A stretch of 64,000 bases of DNA from Streptomyces sp. NBC_00775 (GTDB lineage Bacteria > Actinomycetota > Actinomycetes > Streptomycetales > Streptomycetaceae), in NCBI RefSeq assembly GCF_036347135.1, contig NZ_CP108938.1:8370001-8434000 (forward strand). Direction: 5' to 3'. The notes under the pieces are model-generated. The model ran no database searches and was not told where the DNA came from. It saw nothing but the letters and a program-made list of their open reading frames with translations. Within the stretch, counting starts at the first letter, position 1. Each line of letters starts with the position of its first letter. Below, piece after piece: positions 1-8,786 of this stretch. The position numbers and the translations under genes are program-made.

Positions 1-60
1 AAGGTGCGGAACGGGTACGCCGAGCTGTCCCGCCGCTTTCCCGCCGACGCGGAAAAAGAA

Positions 61-108
61 CCGCCCTGCTCACCGTCACCAGGAAACGGTGACCGATGAG
101 CAGGGCGG
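61..108 (-). terminator. Intrinsic terminator of the pit operon
   Basis: A 12-bp perfect stem (61-72 with 97-108) encloses a further 6-bp stem (75-80 with 88-93). Reading the minus strand, the hairpin is followed by a T-rich run (complement of 50-60), so it should end transcripts from pit and its small partner gene. It may also serve a plus-strand gene that ends before or near the window start. Confidence 0.8.
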
Positions 109-170
109 CAAGGATCGTGCGGTCCTCAGAGGGGATCGTGCGGTGCTCGCACCACGATCGGCCGGATGCT

Positions 171-386
171 TCAGGCGACGATCAGGGAGATGCCGTACGC
201 CACCGCCGCAGCGCAGGCCGCGAAGCAGACGTACGCGCCCGTGGCCGCCGCGGCGGCCGGACCGCCCTGGGCCGACTCCTTCTTGGAGAGGCCGACGACG
301 CCGAGGGTGAAGAGGCCGACGAGGGCCACGGTCACTCCGAGGCTCACTCCGATGACGGACCCGAGGGCTGCCCAGTCGATGTTCAT
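171..386 (-). CDS. Small two-helix membrane protein downstream of pit
   Basis: This is a 71-residue protein with two hydrophobic segments (about residues 5-30 and 47-70) separated by a short polar, Lys/Ser/Gly-containing loop. It starts at an ATG preceded by a good AAGGAAG ribosome site. It lies 20 bp after pit on the same strand and before the shared terminator, so the two are probably cotranscribed. Small membrane proteins of this kind commonly follow pit in Streptomyces. A role as an accessory subunit of the phosphate permease is an inference from position only; no catalytic motif is visible. Confidence 0.85.
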   Translation of the reverse strand: MNIDWAALGSVIGVSLGVTVALVGLFTLGVVGLSKKESAQGGPAAAAATGAYVCFAACAAAVAYGISLIVA

Positions 387-406
387 GCTGTTTCTTCCTT
401 TGGGTC

Positions 407-1648
407 TCAGGCCATGGCCGACGGAGCCGACGGGTTCGCCGCGGTCTCGGCGGGAGCCGGAATGGTGGCCGTGAGGTCATCGGTGAGGCTGCCGGCCGGG
501 GGCGGGGTCACGGCGGCGATGGCCGTGGTCACCACACCGGCGGGCTCCTCGGTCTCGTTGACGTTGGTGGCGTCGACGACCTCGCGACGCGAGATCCGCC
601 AGATCGCGGCGCTGGAGGCGACCAGGAAGACGGCGACGAGCGCGGTGCCCCAGTCGCCGAGGCCGGTGACCCACTCGGCGCCCGCGCCGACCAGCGCGGC
701 GGCCGGCAGCGTCAGACCCCAGGCGACGAACATCCGGGTGGCGGTGGACCAGCGGACCACGCCGCCCTTGCGGCCGAGGCCGGCGCCCATCACGGAACCG
801 GAGACGGAGTGCGTGGTGGAGAGGGAGAAGCCGATGTGGGAGGAGGCCAGGATGACCGTGGCCGCGCTGGTCTGGGCGGCGAAGCCCTGCTGCGGCTGGA
901 GGTCGGTCAGGCCCTTGCCCATCGTGCGGATGATGCGCCAGCCGCCCAGGTAGGTGCCGAGCGCGATGGCGAGACCGGCGGAGAGGATCACCCAGACCGG
1001 CGGATCGGCGTCGGGGGCGATGGCGCCACCGGCGATCAGGGCCAGGGTGATGATGCCCATCGTCTTCTGGGCGTCGTTGGTGCCGTGGGCCAGCGAGACC
1101 AGACCGGCGGAGGCTATCTGGCCGGCGCGGTAGCCCTTCGCGGTGGCCTTGGTGTCGGCGTTCTTACTGAGCCTGTACGACAGCCGCGTGGCGAGCATCG
1201 CGGCGATGCCCGCGACGATCGGGGCCGCGACGGCGGGCAGCAGCACCTTGCCGACCAGGACGTCCCCGTGCACCGCGCCGGTGCCGGCGGAGGCGATGGT
1301 GGCGCCGACCAGGCCGCCCATGAGGGCGTGCGAGGAACTGGACGGGAGGCCGACGAGCCACGTCAGCAGATTCCAGAGGATGGCACCGACAAGCGCCGCG
1401 AAGATCACTTCGGGCTGGATGCCGGATTCGTCGACGAGGCCTTTGGAGATCGTGTTGGCGACCTCCACCGAGAGGAAGGCGCCGACAAGGTTGAGGACGG
1501 CGGACATAGCCACCGCGACCTTGGGCTTGAGCGCGCCGGTCGAGATGGTGGTGGCCATCGCGTTGGCGGTGTCGTGGAAACCGTTCGTGAAATCGAACAC
1601 GAGAGCGGTGACGATCACGATTCCGAGGAGGAGCGTGATGTGTTCCAT
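407..1648 (-). CDS. pit: Low-affinity inorganic phosphate transporter (PiT family)
   Basis: This 413-residue integral membrane protein belongs to the PiT family, which takes up metal-phosphate complexes by proton symport. The two family signature repeats are visible: DFTNGFHDTANAMATTIST near residues 19-37 and HGTNDAQKTMGIITLAL in the second half. Several hydrophobic helices and an SSSSHALMGG loop also fit. The C-terminal 50 residues are Ala/Pro/Thr-rich and probably disordered. The ATG start lies close to a GGGTAA sequence. A Pho box at 1696-1717 points to PhoP control, so expression should respond to phosphate supply. A small membrane protein gene follows in the same transcript. Confidence 0.96.
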   Translation of the reverse strand: MEHITLLLGIVIVTALVFDFTNGFHDTANAMATTISTGALKPKVAVAMSAVLNLVGAFLSVEVANTISKGLVDESGIQPEVIFAALVGAILWNLLTWLVGLPSSSSHALMGGLVGATIASAGTGAVHGDVLVGKVLLPAVAAPIVAGIAAMLATRLSYRLSKNADTKATAKGYRAGQIASAGLVSLAHGTNDAQKTMGIITLALIAGGAIAPDADPPVWVILSAGLAIALGTYLGGWRIIRTMGKGLTDLQPQQGFAAQTSAATVILASSHIGFSLSTTHSVSGSVMGAGLGRKGGVVRWSTATRMFVAWGLTLPAAALVGAGAEWVTGLGDWGTALVAVFLVASSAAIWRISRREVVDATNVNETEEPAGVVTTAIAAVTPPPAGSLTDDLTATIPAPAETAANPSAPSAMA

Positions 1649-1695
1649 TTACCCAGGCTTCTGTTTGACGTCAGTGGCATGTGGACCGTAGGCAA

Positions 1696-1717
1696 CCTGG
1701 GTGAACGGAAGATGAAC
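1696..1717 (-). promoter_or_regulatory. Pho box (PhoP-binding direct repeats) upstream of pit
   Basis: On the minus strand the 22 bases read as two adjacent 11-nt units, GTTCATCTTCC and GTTCACCCAGG, matching the GTTCACC-type direct repeat bound by Streptomyces PhoP. The box ends 48 bp before the pit start codon. A third, weaker unit (TTGCCTACGG) follows. Match and position are seen; PhoP binding is inferred. Confidence 0.75.
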
Positions 1718-1750
1718 TGGGGCGGGCGATGGGGTGTCTCAAAGGGTGGA

Positions 1751-1779
1751 CCGCCCCTCCGTTTGTGTCGAAGGGGCGG
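1751..1779 (-). terminator. Hairpin terminator after the GH25 gene
   Basis: CCGCCCCT (1751-1758) pairs with AGGGGCGG (1772-1779) across a 13-nt loop. It lies 48 bp beyond the stop codon of the muramidase gene and separates that gene from the pit promoter. There is no strong T-run. Confidence 0.55.
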
Positions 1780-1826
1780 CCGGCCGGCTCGAACGAAGGC
1801 GGAATATCGGGCTCCGAGGGCCGTTT

Positions 1827-2576
1827 CTAGCCCCGCGTGAGCTTCTTGAGCTGAGTCATGGATCCGTTGAAGAGATTCTGGTCACCCGGCAGGCTGCCGC
1901 TGTTGTCGTACTGCCAGAACGTCCAGTACGACCAGCCGGCGGGCAGCGCGCCCGCGTCCGCCGAGTCGTAGCGGGCGAGCCACAGGGCGTGGTTCGCGGC
2001 GAAGGCGCGACTGTTGCCGGTGCAGGTGTTCCACCAGTGCGTGGTCGTGTAGATCACCGGACGGCGGCCGGTCTCCCGCTTGATCTCGTCGCTGAACGCC
2101 TTGATCCAGCTCACCATCTTGGCCTTGCTCAGGCCGTAGCACTTGTGCGAGCTGTACGGGTTGTACTCGATGTCCAGCGCTGGCGGCAGCGTCCAGCCGT
2201 CCGCGCTCCAAGCGCCGCCGTTGCGCACGAAGTACGCGGCCTGGGTGGCGCCGGACGACTTGTTCGGCACCGCGAAGTGGTAGGCGCCGCGGAGGATGCC
2301 CGCGTTGCGTGCGCCGTTGTACTGCTGGCTGAAGTACGGATTGTGGTACGTGTGGGACTCGGTCGCCTTGACGTAGACGAACCGGGCGCCCTTCGCCTTC
2401 GCGCTCGACCAGTCGACGTTCTTCTGATGCGAGGAGACGTCGTGCCCCTTGGGTTTGCTCGCTGCGTCGGCCGGGAGCGCGGCGAGAGCGGTCCCCCCGG
2501 CGGTGAGTGCCGCCACGACGCCCGCGGCCGCAAAGCCCCGGGCGCGACGACTTAACGGTTTGTGATCACGGGCCAT
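1827..2576 (-). CDS. Secreted GH25 muramidase (lysozyme)
   Basis: A 249-residue secreted peptidoglycan hydrolase that should cleave the MurNAc-GlcNAc bond. The first ~40 residues are a signal peptide (RRAR, then a hydrophobic Ala-rich core ending ALPADAA). The mature domain opens with GHDVSSHQ and has the GH25 landmarks FVYVKATES and ALDIEYNPY, which carry the acidic catalytic residues. The ATG at 2576 is chosen because GGGGGGAAAT lies just upstream and the signal peptide then has normal length. Codon 8 is TTA, the rare leucine codon read by the bldA tRNA, so translation may be restricted to development. A role in cell-wall remodelling or lysis during differentiation is inferred. Confidence 0.93.
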   Translation of the reverse strand: MARDHKPLSRRARGFAAAGVVAALTAGGTALAALPADAASKPKGHDVSSHQKNVDWSSAKAKGARFVYVKATESHTYHNPYFSQQYNGARNAGILRGAYHFAVPNKSSGATQAAYFVRNGGAWSADGWTLPPALDIEYNPYSSHKCYGLSKAKMVSWIKAFSDEIKRETGRRPVIYTTTHWWNTCTGNSRAFAANHALWLARYDSADAGALPAGWSYWTFWQYDNSGSLPGDQNLFNGSMTQLKKLTRG

Positions 2577-2772
2577 ATTTCCCCCCGGAATGGCGACGTG
2601 CACGACAAATCCCCCAGAGGTTACTGGAAGATCACCGAATGCCCGTCCATCGCCAGCCAATCGCCAATAGAGGGGGATGTATGCCCATATGCGACCTTAC
2701 GGACGCCCGGGTTCCGCCCTAAAGTGCCCTCGCCTGCGGCGCGTTGACGACGCTGCCTGGCAGGATCGCGGC

Positions 2773-3504
2773 ATGGCTGAGCAGCGGCGGGACGCACGGG
2801 ACATGCGGGGGGACGCACAGGTTGCGCCCGAGCGGGGCGAGTTGGACGGGAGGGGCGTGCGGGACGCGGTGGAACGGGCGTGGGACGAGCTTGTCGCGAC
2901 GGCCCGCCGGACGGTGGCCGACGGGCTGGTCGTCGGTACGTCGGGCAATGTGTCGGTACGCGTCGACGACACCGTCCTGGTCACGCCGACGGGAGTGCCG
3001 TACGACCGGCTGACGCCGGATGACGTCGTCGGTGTGGATCTCGACGGCCGGCAGGTGCTCGGTTCGTTTCTCCCGACGAGCGAACTGCCGATGCATCTGG
3101 CGATCTACCGCGCGACGGACGCGCGCGCCGTCGTCCACACCCACGCGGCGCACGCGACGGCCGTCTCGACGCTCGTCCCCGAGCTCCCGCTGATCCACTA
3201 CATGGCGGGCGCCCTCGGCGGACCGGTCCGTGTTGCCCCCTATGCGACATACGGCACCCCGGAGTTGGCCGAGAACATGCTCCAGGCCCTCACCCACCGC
3301 ACCGCCTGCCTCCTCCAGAACCACGGCACCATCGCCTACGGAGCTTCCCTGAACCAGGCCTACGACCGCACGGCCCAGCTGGAGTGGATGTGCCGAGTCT
3401 GGCTCCTGTCCTCCTCACTCCCGGGCCTGACCCCCACGCTGCTGTCCCCGACCCAGGTGGAGGAGGCGGGCCGGCGCCTAGGGGACTACGGCCAGAAGAA
3501 CTAG
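2773..3504 (+). CDS. Class II aldolase/adducin family protein (L-fuculose-phosphate aldolase-like)
   Basis: A 243-residue cytoplasmic zinc aldolase of the FucA/AraD/adducin fold. The GTSGNVSVRV motif (about residue 57) binds substrate phosphate in this family. Zinc ligands are visible: HTH in VVHTHAAHA and a third His in LLQNHGTI; the Glu of SELPMH is the usual catalytic acid. FucA-type enzymes cleave L-fuculose 1-phosphate to DHAP and lactaldehyde, but related enzymes act on ribulose phosphates or methylthioribulose phosphate, so the substrate is not settled. The ATG at 2773 is taken because upstream codons look non-coding. No pathway partner sits beside it. Confidence 0.88.
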   Translation: MAEQRRDARDMRGDAQVAPERGELDGRGVRDAVERAWDELVATARRTVADGLVVGTSGNVSVRVDDTVLVTPTGVPYDRLTPDDVVGVDLDGRQVLGSFLPTSELPMHLAIYRATDARAVVHTHAAHATAVSTLVPELPLIHYMAGALGGPVRVAPYATYGTPELAENMLQALTHRTACLLQNHGTIAYGASLNQAYDRTAQLEWMCRVWLLSSSLPGLTPTLLSPTQVEEAGRRLGDYGQKN

Positions 3505-4308
3505 CCCGCTACACCACCTCCGGGCCGACCTGGCCCGGCCTGCGCCTCCCGCCCGGTCCACGGCCTCCAGTGCTCGCCCACCGGGCGGCCCCCGCTACTC
3601 CGCTCACCGGCCAGGCCTGCGGTGCTGCGCCCGCCGCCTGCCGGCCGGGCTCGCGCTGGTCCGCCTGCCGGCCGGGCTCGCCGGTCCAGTGCGTGATGCT
3701 CGCTTGTCGATCCAGCCTGTCGTGCTCCGCCCGCCGGGCGTGCGTCAGTCCGCCTGCCGGCGGGGCCTGCCGGCCCAGCCCGTGCTGCTCGCCGGCCATG
3801 CTCCGCCTGTCGACCGGGCCGTCGCGCCTGCCGACCGGCCCCGCTACTGCGCCGTCGATAACGCCCACGATGCTCCCCCCCATCGGCCTGGCGTGCGGCT
3901 TCGCCCGCCGGCCCGGTCTGCGGTGCCCCGCCCACTTGGCCCGGTCTGCGGTGCTCCCCCCGCTGGGCCGTCCTCGCCTGCTCGTGCAGCAGGGCTTCCC
4001 AGCTTCCCCTTGTCTGTTCTCCGCCGGGGCGAACATCTCTATCCCGCCGCGACGGCGCTCAGCCGAGACGTGCCGACCCGGCGGTGCCGAACGATCCGGC
4101 GCCCCGGAGGTCTCGTGCCGCTGTGCCGACGAGGGCGTCCTGCCACCGCGACGGCGCTCAGCCGAGACGTACCGACCCGGCGGTGCCGACCCGGCCGTGC
4201 CGAACCATCCGTACCGTTGGAAAACACCCGCCCCACCCCCGGCGAAAGACGTCACCCCGCCCCCGCCCCCCGCTGGCCGATAGCGGGCTCCCCCGGGAGA
4301 CTGAACCC
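3505..4308. repeat. Repeat-rich 804-bp non-coding gap
   Basis: No convincing gene lies between the aldolase stop and the GTG of the hydrolase. The DNA is low-complexity and built of short repeated words (CCTGCCGGC, GGGCTCGC, CGGTGCTCC). A 21-bp unit is duplicated exactly at 3634-3654 and 3661-3681. A 44-bp unit occurs at 4047-4090 and again at 4146-4189 with a single difference, 99 bp apart. Part of the second unit's end (CCGACCCGG) is repeated once more at 4188-4200. Long open frames here merely reflect high GC and the repeats. Confidence 0.75.
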
Positions 4309-5436
4309 GTGCGCACTGTCAAAGCGACGGCCGCGGCCGTCACCGTAGCCATAGCCGCGGGCATAGCCTCCGTGGCGGCGGGCCGGTTCGCCAGCGACGC
4401 CGCGCTGAAGGCGCCGCCTGGCAGGCCCCTGCCCACCGAGCCCCGGCTCACCGTGCACGGCACGACGGCGGGCGGGATCACGCTCACCCGGGACCTGGCC
4501 TCTCAGCGCCCGGGCACGTACGGCCTCGCCGGCGACGGCTCCCACGCGGTCGTCGGCCCGGTCATGAACGCCACCCCCCACCCCGTCGACACGGTCGTAC
4601 GCCGCCTGGAACGCGTCACCCACGGAGCCCTGAATCCCGGCGACAAGGTGTGGCTCACCCCGAACCTGTTCATCGGCAATCCGAGCGCCGCCCTCGGCCT
4701 CGACCACGCCGACGTCGACGTCCCCGGCGAACTCGGCGCCCTGCCCGCCTGGTTCGTGCCCGCCGTCCGTGAAACCTGGGTGATCACGGTGCACGGCCTG
4801 GGCACCACCCGCGAACATCCGATGAACGTGATGAAGTTCCTGAACCGCCACCACTTCTCCGTACTCGACCTCGCCTACCGCGGCGACCTCGGCGCACCCC
4901 GCTCCCAGGACGGCCTCAACCACCTCGGCGAGACCGAGTGGCGCGACCTCGACGCCGCCATCCGGTACGCCGTGCGGTACGGCGCCGAGAAGGTCGTCCT
5001 GTACGGCTGGTCCACCGGCGCCACCATGGCCCTGCGCGCCGCGGCGCACTCCGCGCTGCGCGAGCGGATCTCCGGGCTCATCCTGGACTCGCCCGTGCTC
5101 AACTGGGAGACCACGCTGCGCGCCCTCGCCACGGCCCGCCGCACCCCCAGCGCCCTCCTGCCCCTCGCCGTCCGCGCCGCCCAGGGCCGCACGGGCCTGC
5201 ACGGCGACCGCCTCGAGAACGCCGCGCACCCCGACCACCTCAAGGTGCCGACCCTGGTGCTGCACGGCCCGGACGACACCATCGCCCCCTGGGGCCCCTC
5301 GCGCCGCCTCGCCGAGCGCCGCCCCAACCTGGTCACCCTCTACACGGTCCCGCACGCCCCGCACGGCGCCATGTGGAACGCCGACCCGGCAGGCTACGAA
5401 GAGGCCCTCCGCCGCTTCCTCACCCCCTTGATGTAG
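4309..5436 (+). CDS. Alpha/beta-hydrolase with N-terminal membrane anchor or signal
   Basis: A 375-residue serine hydrolase of unknown substrate. The N-terminus (VRTVKATAAAVTVAIAAGIASVAAG) looks like a signal peptide or single anchor, so the enzyme is probably extracytoplasmic. The catalytic triad is readable: nucleophile in YGWSTGAT (G-x-S-x-G), acid in LHGPDDTIAP, and histidine in PHAPHGAMWN. The oxyanion region is VHGLGTTREH. The start is the GTG at 4309; residues further upstream would be translated from the repeat region and have no coding character. Members of this group are annotated broadly as esterases, lipases or peptidases; the true reaction cannot be read from sequence. Confidence 0.88.
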   Translation: MRTVKATAAAVTVAIAAGIASVAAGRFASDAALKAPPGRPLPTEPRLTVHGTTAGGITLTRDLASQRPGTYGLAGDGSHAVVGPVMNATPHPVDTVVRRLERVTHGALNPGDKVWLTPNLFIGNPSAALGLDHADVDVPGELGALPAWFVPAVRETWVITVHGLGTTREHPMNVMKFLNRHHFSVLDLAYRGDLGAPRSQDGLNHLGETEWRDLDAAIRYAVRYGAEKVVLYGWSTGATMALRAAAHSALRERISGLILDSPVLNWETTLRALATARRTPSALLPLAVRAAQGRTGLHGDRLENAAHPDHLKVPTLVLHGPDDTIAPWGPSRRLAERRPNLVTLYTVPHAPHGAMWNADPAGYEEALRRFLTPLM

Positions 5437-5580
5437 CCCCTTGGCGTAGCCGGCCGGAACCCCCTTGGCGCATACCTCCGGGCCCAGCCCCTGGTGCGGG
5501 CCCGCGCCGACCGGACCGCCGGTCCCGACGAGGCACCCCGGCGGACCCGGGTGCGCCCTTCCGGTTCGGCCCCGGACAAC

Positions 5581-5622
5581 TCTCATGGGGGCTCATTCCC
5601 GTCTCACGGGGGCTCTTTCCCG
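5581..5622. repeat. 21-bp tandem duplication upstream of 5722 gene
   Basis: Two adjacent 21-nt units (5581-5601 and 5602-5622) differ at only two positions; each contains GGGGGCTC and ends TTCCCG. They lie in the 285-bp gap before the next gene and could be a duplicated regulatory word or replication slippage. Confidence 0.6.
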
Positions 5623-5721
5623 CGTGTCGAGCGCTCTGAGAACCCCGTGCGCCCACCACCCCCGTCGCCCGCCGTGGCATTCCGTTTGGGTTTTCGGACT
5701 GTCAACCGGAAGACTGCACCC

Positions 5722-7125
5722 GTGACGTCCCGTAACCCGCGCGACTCCAGGCTCCGACTCGTCAGCCCGCGGCCCCTGGCCGCCGCCCCCCGAGCGGTGA
5801 CCCAGCGCCGCACGCGCCGCCCCGCACCGCGGCCGCCCGAGGGCACACCGCCGCCCGCGGAACTGGCCCGAATGGCGCGCACCGGCCTGGCCGACGCGGC
5901 CCGTGTCGCCCGCTGGGCCGACGCCGCCCTGCGCCCGGGGCGCGACGGCGCGAACCCCGACGGCAAGGGCACCCTCTCGGATGCCACCGCCGAACGGGCC
6001 GCCGCCGACCTGGGGCTGACCCCGTCTCAGGTCCGCGCCCACTGGGACACCGCACGCCTGGCGGGCCTCGTCGAGGTGCACGGCGACAGCGCCCGCCCGG
6101 GCTGGCGGCTGCGCGCCTGGAACCGCGACGACAGCGCCGTGCTGCGCGGCTGGGTCGCCCTCTTCGACGCCTGGTCGCTCGCATACCCGGAGCCGGTGGA
6201 CCGCGAACCCGCCGCCGTCGCCGAGGTCGTCTCCGCGATGCCTCAGGTGCTCTCCTTCCTCCAGCTCTCCGCGGGGCCCGTCCCCATGGAGCAACTCCTC
6301 GACCTGCTCGAACAGCGCGTCACGGAACTGCGCACCGAGCGCTGCGAAATCCCCTACGGCCCCCAGCCGGAGGCCGCCCCGGAGGCCGCCGAGGTCGCGG
6401 ACGCCCCCCTCGCCCCCCTTCTCGACTGGGCCCTGCACGCCCTCGCGTCCGTGGGCGCGCTCACCTGCACCGACGGCCAGGCCACCCTCACCCCGCTCGG
6501 CAGCTGGGCGGTCTGGGTCAAGCTGGAGCAGATCTGCGTCGCCGCGCAGAGCCCCGCAGGGAACATCGAGCAGAACGCCGAGGGCATGCTCCGCGGCTGC
6601 GCCCAGCTCCGCCCCAACGCGGCCCGCGCCGAGTACCGCGCCTGGCTCGCCGCCCGTCCCGTCGGCAGCGCCGTCACCGAGCTCCTCGACGCCGCCCGCG
6701 GCGACGACGCCCTCACCCGCGGCCTCGCCTTCGAGGCGCTGCGCGTGGTCGGTGCCCCCGCCGAGCCCGACGTACGCGCCGTGGCCGAGGAGACCTCGCT
6801 GCGCCCCTACGCCCTGCTGTGGCTCGCCGAGCACGACGGCCACGACCCCGAGGACGCCCACGAGGTGCTCACCCGCGAGGAGTCCACCTGGCTGTGGGTC
6901 GACACCGCGGCCGCCGTCGCCGACCACGGTGAAGCCCCGCTCCTCGTACGGCACTTGGAGTCCGCGGTGCAGCCCACCGTGCCCGCGCTCCTCGACGAGG
7001 TGCGCGCGGTCGGGCACCCTCGCACCGTGCAGGTCCTGGTCGCCCTCGCCGCCGCCCACCCGGACCCGGCGCTCGCCAAGGCCGTACGCCGTGCCGCCTT
7101 CCAGGTGCACACCGGGGGAAGCTGA
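5722..7125 (+). CDS. Conserved hypothetical protein, winged-helix-like N-terminal region
   Basis: A 467-residue soluble protein that I do not recognise with certainty. The first ~45 residues are basic and Pro/Arg-rich. Residues ~60-140 contain LTPSQVRAHWDTARLAGLVEVHGDSARPGWRLRAW, which reads like a winged-helix/MarR-like module, and a second similar stretch (ALASVGALTCTDGQATLTPLGSWAV) lies near residue 250. The C-terminal third is helical and Ala/Leu-rich, suggestive of HEAT-like repeats. The GTG at 5722 follows GGAAGACTGCACCC and begins consistent coding. No operon partner is obvious. It may be a DNA-binding or scaffold protein; function unknown. Confidence 0.75.
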   Translation: MTSRNPRDSRLRLVSPRPLAAAPRAVTQRRTRRPAPRPPEGTPPPAELARMARTGLADAARVARWADAALRPGRDGANPDGKGTLSDATAERAAADLGLTPSQVRAHWDTARLAGLVEVHGDSARPGWRLRAWNRDDSAVLRGWVALFDAWSLAYPEPVDREPAAVAEVVSAMPQVLSFLQLSAGPVPMEQLLDLLEQRVTELRTERCEIPYGPQPEAAPEAAEVADAPLAPLLDWALHALASVGALTCTDGQATLTPLGSWAVWVKLEQICVAAQSPAGNIEQNAEGMLRGCAQLRPNAARAEYRAWLAARPVGSAVTELLDAARGDDALTRGLAFEALRVVGAPAEPDVRAVAEETSLRPYALLWLAEHDGHDPEDAHEVLTREESTWLWVDTAAAVADHGEAPLLVRHLESAVQPTVPALLDEVRAVGHPRTVQVLVALAAAHPDPALAKAVRRAAFQVHTGGS

Positions 7126-7179
7126 CGGGGAGTCGGCGGGGTCACCGACCGGGGAACGGACGGGGGAGCGGGCGGGGTC

Positions 7180-7602
7180 CTACGCCCGTATCTCCGGGGC
7201 GTAGGTGCCGAAGCTCCAGATGTTGCCCTCGAGGTCGCGGGCCATGTAGTCCCGCGAGCCGTAGTCCTGGTCCGTCGGGGGCATCAGGATCTCGGCGCCG
7301 TGGTCCACGGCGCGCTGGTGGTGTGTGTCCACGTCGTCCACCACCACGTACACCCCCGTCGGGCCGGCGTCCTTCATCGCGGTGTCGAAGACGCCGCCGC
7401 GGCCCTTGGAGCCGAGCATGACCGCGCCATGGCCCTGGACCAGCTCGGCGTGCAGCACCGTGCCGACCCCGTTCTCGTCGCTCTCGTACACCGACGCCTC
7501 GGTGAAGCCGAAGGCTTCCGTGAGCTGCCTGATAGCCGCCTTCGCGTCCGCGTACAGCAGTGTCGGGTAGATGCTGGGGCGTCCGCCGTCCATGCCTGCC
7601 AT
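7180..7602 (-). CDS. VOC-superfamily (glyoxalase/bleomycin-resistance fold) protein
   Basis: A 140-residue protein with the paired beta-alpha-beta-beta-beta modules of the vicinal-oxygen-chelate fold: SIYPTLLYADAKAAIRQLTEAFGF opens the first and VYVVVDDVDTHHQRAVDHGAEI the second, ending in YMARDLEGNIWSFGTY with a metal-ligand-type Glu. Such proteins are glyoxalase, dioxygenase or drug-binding relatives, and this sequence does not decide between them. The ATG at 7602 is chosen over an upstream GTG because GGGAG is correctly spaced before it. It stands alone, 105 bp from the metallopeptidase gene that reads in the same direction. Confidence 0.85.
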   Translation of the reverse strand: MAGMDGGRPSIYPTLLYADAKAAIRQLTEAFGFTEASVYESDENGVGTVLHAELVQGHGAVMLGSKGRGGVFDTAMKDAGPTGVYVVVDDVDTHHQRAVDHGAEILMPPTDQDYGSRDYMARDLEGNIWSFGTYAPEIRA

Positions 7603-7707
7603 GCCGATCACTCCCACTCGTCCAGCCGCCGGAATCCGACCTGTTGCCCAGTCTTGCACCGGCCACTGACAACGCCCCGCCGCGTGGCGGCCGCCCGCCG
7701 TCCGGTC

Positions 7708-8598
7708 TCAGCGGAAGGTGTTGCACCGCGCCATGTCGCCGCTGCTGTAGCCCTGGTAGAACCACTGCTGCCGCTGCTGGGCCGAGCCGTGCGTCCAGGT
7801 CTCCGGGGTCACCCGGCCCTGGAACTTCTCCTGGATCCGGTCGTCGCCGACGGCCGCCGCGGCATCCAGGCCGTCGCGGATGTCGGTGTCCGTGAGGCTG
7901 GTGATCAGCGGCCTGCCCGTCGACGGGTCCTTCGTCGTCGTCGCGTGGTGCGCCCACACCCCGGCGTAGCAGTCGGCCTGCAGCTCCACCTTCACCGAGT
8001 TGCTGTTCGCGCCGGTCACGCCGTCCTGCGACCTGCTCAGCGTCCCCATCAGGTCCTGCACATGGTGCCCGTACTCGTGCGCCACCACGTACGCCTGCGC
8101 GAACGGCCCGCCACTGGAGCCGAACTTGGTGCGCAGATCGTCGAAGAAGCCCAGGTCCAGATAGACCTTGCGATCGCCGGGGCAGTAGAAGGGCCCGACG
8201 GCGGACGTCGCCGCGCCGCACGCCGTGCCGACCTGGTTGCTGAAGAAGACCGTGGGAGAGCGCGTGTACGTGCCGCTGCGGCGTGCGAACTCCTGCGTCC
8301 AGAAGGCCTGCACGCTGTTGACCACCGCCACCATGCGGCAGTCCTCCTGGGCGTTCGCGTCGCTTCCCTTGCGGCAGGTCTGCTGGACCTGCGCGAGGGA
8401 CGAGGAGGTCGCCGCGGGCTGGTCGTTGCCGGAGGAGAGGCCGAGCTGGTCGGGACCGACTCCGAAGAACAGTCCGATGAGCAGGGCGATCAGCCCGGCG
8501 ATGCCGCCACCGACGGTCGCTCGGCCGCCGGGGATTCGACTGCCGCGCACATCCTGGACCTCGGAAGTATCCAGGTCGGCGTCGTCGTCGAACTGCAT
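7708..8598 (-). CDS. Neutral zinc metallopeptidase, YpfJ family
   Basis: A 296-residue membrane-anchored putative zinc protease. An acidic cytoplasmic N-terminus ([21 protein letters not shown]) precedes one transmembrane helix ([19 protein letters not shown]). The external domain carries the zinc motif HEYGHHVQ, with a downstream [14 protein letters not shown] that supplies the third ligand; both are typical of the YpfJ/KPN_02809 group. Several conserved Cys could form disulfides. An in-frame GTG two codons upstream (8604) is possible, but GAGGG is better spaced for the ATG at 8598. The physiological substrate of this family is not established. Confidence 0.92.
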   Translation of the reverse strand: MQFDDDADLDTSEVQDVRGSRIPGGRATVGGGIAGLIALLIGLFFGVGPDQLGLSSGNDQPAATSSSLAQVQQTCRKGSDANAQEDCRMVAVVNSVQAFWTQEFARRSGTYTRSPTVFFSNQVGTACGAATSAVGPFYCPGDRKVYLDLGFFDDLRTKFGSSGGPFAQAYVVAHEYGHHVQDLMGTLSRSQDGVTGANSNSVKVELQADCYAGVWAHHATTTKDPSTGRPLITSLTDTDIRDGLDAAAAVGDDRIQEKFQGRVTPETWTHGSAQQRQQWFYQGYSSGDMARCNTFR

Positions 8599-8786
8599 GG
8601 GCACACCACCCTCTGCCGTACGTCGCTCTGTGGCGCCATCCTCGTACGGCCTCAGGTCCCCGGCCCCGGGCGGAGGTCCGAACGGGGGACGTACCTGTCC
8701 CGTCCGCCGTGTTCCGACGCCGGTCCCGGCTGCCCGCCCCTACGCTCTGCGCCTGATCCGTGGGCTGTGGTGGCAAGGGGGGCGAG

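Noticed and set aside
1..99. An open frame (frame 1) that could be the 3' end of a gene starting before the window, ending with TGA at 97-99.
   Set aside because: Its last 13 codons would lie in the terminator hairpin, and its composition is not clearly coding. With only 33 codons the case cannot be decided.
3384..4348. Long open frames on both strands through the repeat-rich gap.
   Set aside because: They overlap each other in several frames, have repetitive Arg/Pro/Gly products and no ribosome site; high GC alone keeps them open.
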